Source: JAFGBH01 sp964430915 (GTDB taxonomy: Bacteria > Desulfobacterota > Syntrophia > Syntrophales > UBA2210). Taken from it: a DNA stretch of 17,696 nucleotides. This document shows positions 13,993 to 17,696 of this stretch, in pieces (positions within the stretch are counted from its first letter, which is position 1; each line of letters starts with the position of its first letter). The notes beneath the pieces were generated by a model, which was given only the letters and a program-made list of their open reading frames with translations, was not told the DNA's origin and did no database searches. The stretch covers positions 1-17,696 of the forward strand of contig CAYSHT010000037.1 of the NCBI GenBank assembly GCA_964430915.1, given 5' to 3'. The translations under genes and the position numbers were made by a program.

Positions 13993-14939
13993 CTATGAAT
14001 GAAAGGGGTGAAGACCGGCCCAGTCTCGTAATAATTGTAGGACCCACCGGAGTAGGAAAAACGGGACTCGCGCTCAAGCTGGCAGAGGTATGTAAAGGAG
14101 AGATTATCAGTGCCGACTCCATGCAGGTATACCGGCATATGGATATCGGTACGGCAAAACCGATTGCTGAGGAGAGAAAGCGCATACAGCACCACCTTAT
14201 CGATATTGTTGATCCCGATGAAGAATTCAATGCAGCACTTTTCGTGAAGAGATCTGAGAGGATAATAGAAACGCTTCATCATGAAAGAAAAAGAATATTT
14301 ATCGTGGGAGGGACGGGTTTATATGTCAGAGCCCTCGTGGGAGGGCTTTTTGACGGGCCCGATGCCGACCATGATCTTCGCGATTTTTATCATGATATAT
14401 GCGACAGGTATGGGAAGGTCTACCTGCACGAGCTCTTGAAAACAAGAGATTCTCTTGCTACCGAAAGGATCCATGTTAATGATACAATGAGGATAATACG
14501 GGCGCTGGAGGTTTTGGAGTCAACAGGAAAATCGATCATAACAATGCAGGGGGAGCATGCCTTCAAAGACAGAGTATATGATTACAAGGTAGTCGGTTTA
14601 AAAAGAGAAAGGGAAAATCTCTACGAGAGGATCGACAGAAGGGTCGATCAAATGATGGCCGAGGGGCTTGTGGACGAGGTGGAAAAACTGATTCGGATGG
14701 GTTACGGCGAATCGCTAAAACCTATGCAGTCGATGTGTTACAGGCATATTGTCGATTACATAAAGAGGCGCTGCGACAAGGATGAAGCTATACGATTGGT
14801 CAAACGCGATACGAGACACTATGCAAGGAGGCAGCTCACGTGGTTTAAGAAGGATAAGGATGTCATCTGGCTTGATCCGGAAGATAGTTCTGCCGTGAGT
14901 ATCGAGGTGGAGAATTTCTTCGAAGCACATGCTATTTAG
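13989..14939 (+). CDS. miaA: tRNA dimethylallyltransferase MiaA
   Basis: MiaA adds a dimethylallyl group to adenosine 37 of tRNAs reading U-starting codons, using the isoprenoid precursor made by the pathway that ispD and ispF serve. The 316-residue protein has a P-loop GPTGVGKT (18-25), the family signature SADSMQVYRHMDIGTAKP, a downstream HHLIDIVDPDEEF, IVGGTGLYVRALV, and the C-terminal tRNA-binding ARRQLTWFKKD segment. Length and motifs are normal. The start overlaps the mutL stop as ATGA, giving the widely conserved mutL-miaA pair. The end overlaps the start of a small ORF by 11 bases. Confidence 0.96.
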   Translation: MTMNERGEDRPSLVIIVGPTGVGKTGLALKLAEVCKGEIISADSMQVYRHMDIGTAKPIAEERKRIQHHLIDIVDPDEEFNAALFVKRSERIIETLHHERKRIFIVGGTGLYVRALVGGLFDGPDADHDLRDFYHDICDRYGKVYLHELLKTRDSLATERIHVNDTMRIIRALEVLESTGKSIITMQGEHAFKDRVYDYKVVGLKRERENLYERIDRRVDQMMAEGLVDEVEKLIRMGYGESLKPMQSMCYRHIVDYIKRRCDKDEAIRLVKRDTRHYARRQLTWFKKDKDVIWLDPEDSSAVSIEVENFFEAHAI

Positions 14940-15147
14940 TATTTCAAGCAGGGAAAATGATGGAATGGTTGGAGGCTATCTGTTTGAAAATTACTTGACT
15001 TCGGGGGGTTTAGGAGCTATTTATCCACCTTCCAATGATTTAGCTACAAGGGCCGTATTTGCGGTGATGATAGAAGGCAAACTGAAAAAGAATGCGAGCG
15101 GCAGGAATGAATCGGTAAAGCATGAAGAGGAAGCATCACCCTATTAG
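14929..15147 (+). CDS. possible small protein of unknown function after miaA
   Basis: This is a 72-codon ORF that I do not recognise. Residues ~13-48 look protein-like, with a Gly/aromatic segment (GGLGAIYPPSNDLATRAVF), and the end is charged. The ATG at 14929 overlaps miaA by 11 bases. An alternative ATG at 14965 has AGGG (14950-14953) 11 bases upstream and gives 60 residues. The stop is TAG at 15145-15147. The next ORF begins in the same reading frame three bases later, so this may be half of a broken gene rather than a complete one. No membrane span or signal peptide is seen. It could also be non-coding. Confidence 0.35.
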   Translation: MLFSISSRENDGMVGGYLFENYLTSGGLGAIYPPSNDLATRAVFAVMIEGKLKKNASGRNESVKHEEEASPY

Positions 15148-15150
15148 GCT

Positions 15151-15318
15151 ATGAAGATCAATCATTCCTCTTTCAGTGCGGAAACGATGGTAACGGATCA
15201 GGGAATTATGCATGCGAGAAATCTCACAACGGGTGAGTTCTCCCCCTTTGTACCCCTATCCGGCGTTGCGGCCCTTTTGATTGTGAGAAAGTTGAAAGAA
15301 AACTTGATGTATTATTGA
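15151..15318 (+). CDS. possible 55-residue ORF, same frame as the preceding small ORF
   Basis: A short ORF starts with ATG 15151 and ends with TGA at 15316-15318. The product is a 55-residue peptide with one mildly hydrophobic stretch (FVPLSGVAALLIV, ~32-44) that is too short to call a membrane helix. AGAGGAAG (15125-15132) is too far upstream to be a normal ribosome site. Only TAG and one codon separate it from the ORF ending at 15147, in the same frame. I recognise no family. It may be a remnant, the second part of one gene, or chance. Confidence 0.22.
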   Translation: MKINHSSFSAETMVTDQGIMHARNLTTGEFSPFVPLSGVAALLIVRKLKENLMYY

Positions 15319-15328
15319 TGGAATTGAG

Positions 15329-15356
15329 GGCGTAAGGTTTTTGACTTGCGCCTTTC
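15329..15356 (+). terminator. terminator-like hairpin upstream of valS
   Basis: GGCGTAAG (15329-15336) pairs with CTTGCGCC (15345-15352) with one U-G pair and an 8-base loop, followed by TTTC. The T run is short. TTGACT (15341-15346), a possible -35 for valS, spans the loop and right arm. Confidence 0.42.
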
Positions 15357-15371
15357 GTGTATAAATAAATA
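15341..15371 (+). promoter_or_regulatory. candidate valS promoter overlapping the hairpin
   Basis: TTGACT (15341-15346) is a good -35, but the AT-rich -10 choices are badly spaced: TATAAA (15360-15365) at 13 bases and TAAATA (15366-15371) at 19. The location suits valS and the ribosome site GGCAGG is just downstream. Confidence 0.3.
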
Positions 15372-15386
15372 TTGGCAGGTAGTAGT

Positions 15387-17696
15387 ATGGATAAAGAAGC
15401 TTTGAGCAAAACCTATTCGCCCCATGTGGTTGAGGAAAAGTGGTACAAGTACTGGATGGAAGGGGGTCTTTTTGAAGCGGAAGACAAAAGCGAAAAAAAG
15501 CCTTTTTCGATCGTAATTCCACCACCTAATGTTACAGGCATGCTGCACATGGGACATGCCCTGAACAACACACTTCAGGACATCATTATCAGATATAAGA
15601 GAATGCAGGGATTCAATTCCCTGTGGATGCCCGGTACTGACCATGCCGGGATAGCAACACAGAATGTTGTCGAGCAGGCACTTGCAAAAGAGGGAATCAG
15701 CAGACATGACATAGGAAGAGAAAAATTCATTGAAGATGTCTGGAAATGGAGAGAAAAATACGGTGGCATAATTCTAAATCAGCTTCAGAAACTGGGATGC
15801 TCCTGTGACTGGAAAAGGGAGCGATTTACCATGGACGAAGGTCTTTCACGTGCAGTGAGGGAAGTATTCGTTAAACTCTACAACGATGGTCTCATTTATC
15901 AGGGAGATTATATTGTCAACTGGTGTCCGAGGTGTCATACCGCAATATCCGACCTTGAAGTCGAATATGAGGAAGAAAAAGGAGGGCTCTGGTACATCAA
16001 CTATCCCTATGCGGAAGGGGAGGGTGGAATAGTTGTCGCAACGACACGTCCCGAGACCATGCTGGGAGATACCGCCGTTGCGGTCAACCCGAACGACGAA
16101 AGATATGAGGATGTGATCGGAAAGAAGGTAATCCTTCCTCTGATGAACAGGGAGATCGAAATAATTGCCGACGATTATGTGTCAAAGGAATTCGGCACCG
16201 GTGCCGTCAAGATAACCCCCGCCTCTGATCCCAACGATTTCGCGATTGCAGAACGACACGGCCTCGAAATCATTGTTGTTATAGATGGAAATGGCATCAT
16301 AAATGAAAACGGAGGCGTTTACCAGGGACAGGATCGTGACACCTGTAGGGGAAACGTGGTCGAGGACCTTAAGAAGGGGGGGTATCTTCTTCGAGAGGAA
16401 CCCTACCTGCACAATGTTGGACGATGCTACCGGTGCAAGACAATTGTCGAACCGGCCGTGTCGAAACAGTGGTTTGTAAAGGTAAAGCCACTTGCAAAAG
16501 AAGCCTCTGCGGCCGTGGTAAAGGGAGATACCAGAATCATTCCCTCCATGTGGGAAGGTACATACTTCGAGTGGATGGAAAATATTCGTGACTGGTGTAT
16601 CTCAAGGCAGATATGGTGGGGGCATAGAATCCCTGTCTGGTATTGTGAGGAATGCGGTAAGATAATAGCGGCCGTAGAAGAACCCCATAAATGTCCGGAT
16701 TGTGGCGGAGAGTCTCTCAAGCAGGATGAAGATGTACTTGATACCTGGTTCAGCTCAGCACTCTGGCCCTTTTCGACTCTCGGTTGGCCGGACAAGACCG
16801 AGGCCCTGGAGACATTTTATCCCACGTCTCTCCTTGTTACAGGATTCGATATCATATTCTTCTGGGTGGCCAGGATGATGATGATGGGGCTTTACATCAT
16901 GAAAAAGGTTCCCTTCAATGACGTCTATCTTCACGCCCTTGTGCGAGATGAAGAGGGTGATAAGATGAGCAAGTCCAAGGGGAATAGTATCGATCCCCTA
17001 AAGATGATTGACCGGTACGGGGCGGATGCGTTTCGTTTTACCCTTGCTGCATTTACGGCCCAGGGAAGAGACGTGAAGATGTCGGAGGCACGTATCGAGG
17101 GCTATCAGCACTTCGTAAATAAGATATGGAATACGGCGAGATTTGCCTTCATGAACCTGGAAGATTATAGGGGGAATGGGGGAGAAGTCAAAGATAGTGA
17201 GTATTCCCTGGCAGACAGATGGATCAAAGACGCTCTCAACCGAACAATAGGGGAGGTTTCGCGTTCCCTTGATGAATACAGGTTTAATGATGCCTCGGGA
17301 GCGATATATCAATTTGTCTGGCATGAACTCTGCGACTGGTATCTGGAAATGATAAAACCGGTTCTTTATAGCGATAATTCACCCGAGAGGAGACTCGCTG
17401 CCCAGGAGACACTTTTTGACGTATTTGAGAAGACGATAAAACTTCTTCACCCCTTTATTCCTTTCGTAACGGAAGAGATATGGCAGAAAATGACGGAGGA
17501 GAAAGGGTCTTCCGTCATGGTGAGTGAATTTCCCGCGGAAAGTGAAATATATGAAGATGGAGAGGCCTTTCATCGAGTGAACGTTCTAAAGGAGATAATA
17601 GGGAATATACGAAATATACGGGGTGTAATGAACATACCGCCCCCAAAGAAGCTCAGTGTTCTTCTCTCAGTTCCCGACAGGGAGTTACGCTCAATT
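15387..17696 (+). CDS. valS: valyl-tRNA synthetase (3' end beyond window)
   Basis: ValRS charges tRNA-Val and hydrolyses mischarged threonine at a separate editing site. The frame is open for 770 codons to the window edge; family members usually have ~880-950. The class I signatures are HMGH at residues 54-57 in PPPNVTGMLHMGHA and KMSKS at 526-530. The editing (CP1) domain includes TTRPETM (219-225) and a GTGAVKITPASDPNDF segment, in which Ser280 replaces the usual histidine. CYRC-type and CPDC-type cysteine pairs and DWCISRQIWWGHRIPVW also fit ValRS. The C-terminal anticodon-binding domain has begun, but the coiled-coil tail is missing. ATG 15387 follows GGCAGG by 8 bases. Confidence 0.96.
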   Translation, partial: MDKEALSKTYSPHVVEEKWYKYWMEGGLFEAEDKSEKKPFSIVIPPPNVTGMLHMGHALNNTLQDIIIRYKRMQGFNSLWMPGTDHAGIATQNVVEQALAKEGISRHDIGREKFIEDVWKWREKYGGIILNQLQKLGCSCDWKRERFTMDEGLSRAVREVFVKLYNDGLIYQGDYIVNWCPRCHTAISDLEVEYEEEKGGLWYINYPYAEGEGGIVVATTRPETMLGDTAVAVNPNDERYEDVIGKKVILPLMNREIEIIADDYVSKEFGTGAVKITPASDPNDFAIAERHGLEIIVVIDGNGIINENGGVYQGQDRDTCRGNVVEDLKKGGYLLREEPYLHNVGRCYRCKTIVEPAVSKQWFVKVKPLAKEASAAVVKGDTRIIPSMWEGTYFEWMENIRDWCISRQIWWGHRIPVWYCEECGKIIAAVEEPHKCPDCGGESLKQDEDVLDTWFSSALWPFSTLGWPDKTEALETFYPTSLLVTGFDIIFFWVARMMMMGLYIMKKVPFNDVYLHALVRDEEGDKMSKSKGNSIDPLKMIDRYGADAFRFTLAAFTAQGRDVKMSEARIEGYQHFVNKIWNTARFAFMNLEDYRGNGGEVKDSEYSLADRWIKDALNRTIGEVSRSLDEYRFNDASGAIYQFVWHELCDWYLEMIKPVLYSDNSPERRLAAQETLFDVFEKTIKLLHPFIPFVTEEIWQKMTEEKGSSVMVSEFPAESEIYEDGEAFHRVNVLKEIIGNIRNIRGVMNIPPPKKLSVLLSVPDRELRSI

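Noticed and set aside
15145..15147. TAG as a pyrrolysine codon
   Set aside because: Neither side resembles a methylamine methyltransferase and no pyl genes are in the window; a broken gene or chance is simpler.
15148..15386. T-box or other amino-acid-sensing leader before valS
   Set aside because: No T-box core bulge or specifier structure could be recognised, and the hairpin is too short for one.
1..17696. tRNA, rRNA, CRISPR array, transposase, phage or defence genes
   Set aside because: A read of both strands found no regularly spaced repeats, cloverleaf-like genes or mobile-element proteins.

Overview
This window looks like chromosomal housekeeping DNA from a Gram-negative anaerobe-type bacterium, most probably a deltaproteobacterium (Desulfobacterota) of moderate G+C content. 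The clues are a CarD regulator followed by a membrane PIN/TRAM protein and ispD-ispF, a LapA-type small membrane protein, a mutL-miaA pair whose MutL carries the nicking-endonuclease motif, a second-type EF-G, and a biotin-dependent carboxyltransferase of the form common in anaerobes. The lineage is inferred from gene content; no rRNA or tRNA gene was seen.

Layout. 1-697 (minus): the start of ligA (cut by the window edge), preceded by a coupled 93-residue protein of unknown function. 835-2608 (plus): a compact operon of YfcE-like phosphodiesterase, HIT-family nucleotide hydrolase/phosphorylase, LapA-domain membrane protein and Mut7-C RNase-domain protein. 2577-5146 (minus): an EF-G-like translational GTPase followed by a MogA/MoaB molybdopterin enzyme whose 3' end overlaps the Mut7-C gene. 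5317-8132 (plus): carD, PIN/TRAM protein, ispD and ispF (two steps of the MEP isoprenoid pathway). 8168-9721 (minus): an acyl-CoA carboxylase carboxyltransferase subunit standing alone. 9890-11908 (plus): pgk, a strong terminator, then truA. 11909-12213: an intergenic region with a terminator between two related palindromic repeats. 12214-14939 (plus): mutL and miaA overlapping by 4 bp. 14929-15318: two small same-frame ORFs separated by one TAG. 15387-17696 (plus): valS, open at the right edge.

Functionally most genes serve replication and repair (ligA, mutL), translation and tRNA quality (EF-G-like, truA, miaA, valS), transcription (carD), central carbon metabolism (pgk, carboxyltransferase) and isoprenoid synthesis (ispD, ispF). 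I found no mobile element, phage module, CRISPR array, toxin-antitoxin pair or defence island, so no new multigene system is evident.

The most interesting signals are non-coding. The divergent carboxyltransferase and pgk promoters are near mirror images and share a 10-bp motif in both spacers. Terminator-like hairpins upstream of ispD and valS have the next gene's -35-like hexamer in or next to the loop. Paired palindromic repeats surround the terminator upstream of mutL. Among proteins, the EF-G-like factor lacks the catalytic switch II histidine, and an in-frame TAG splits the small ORFs before valS.
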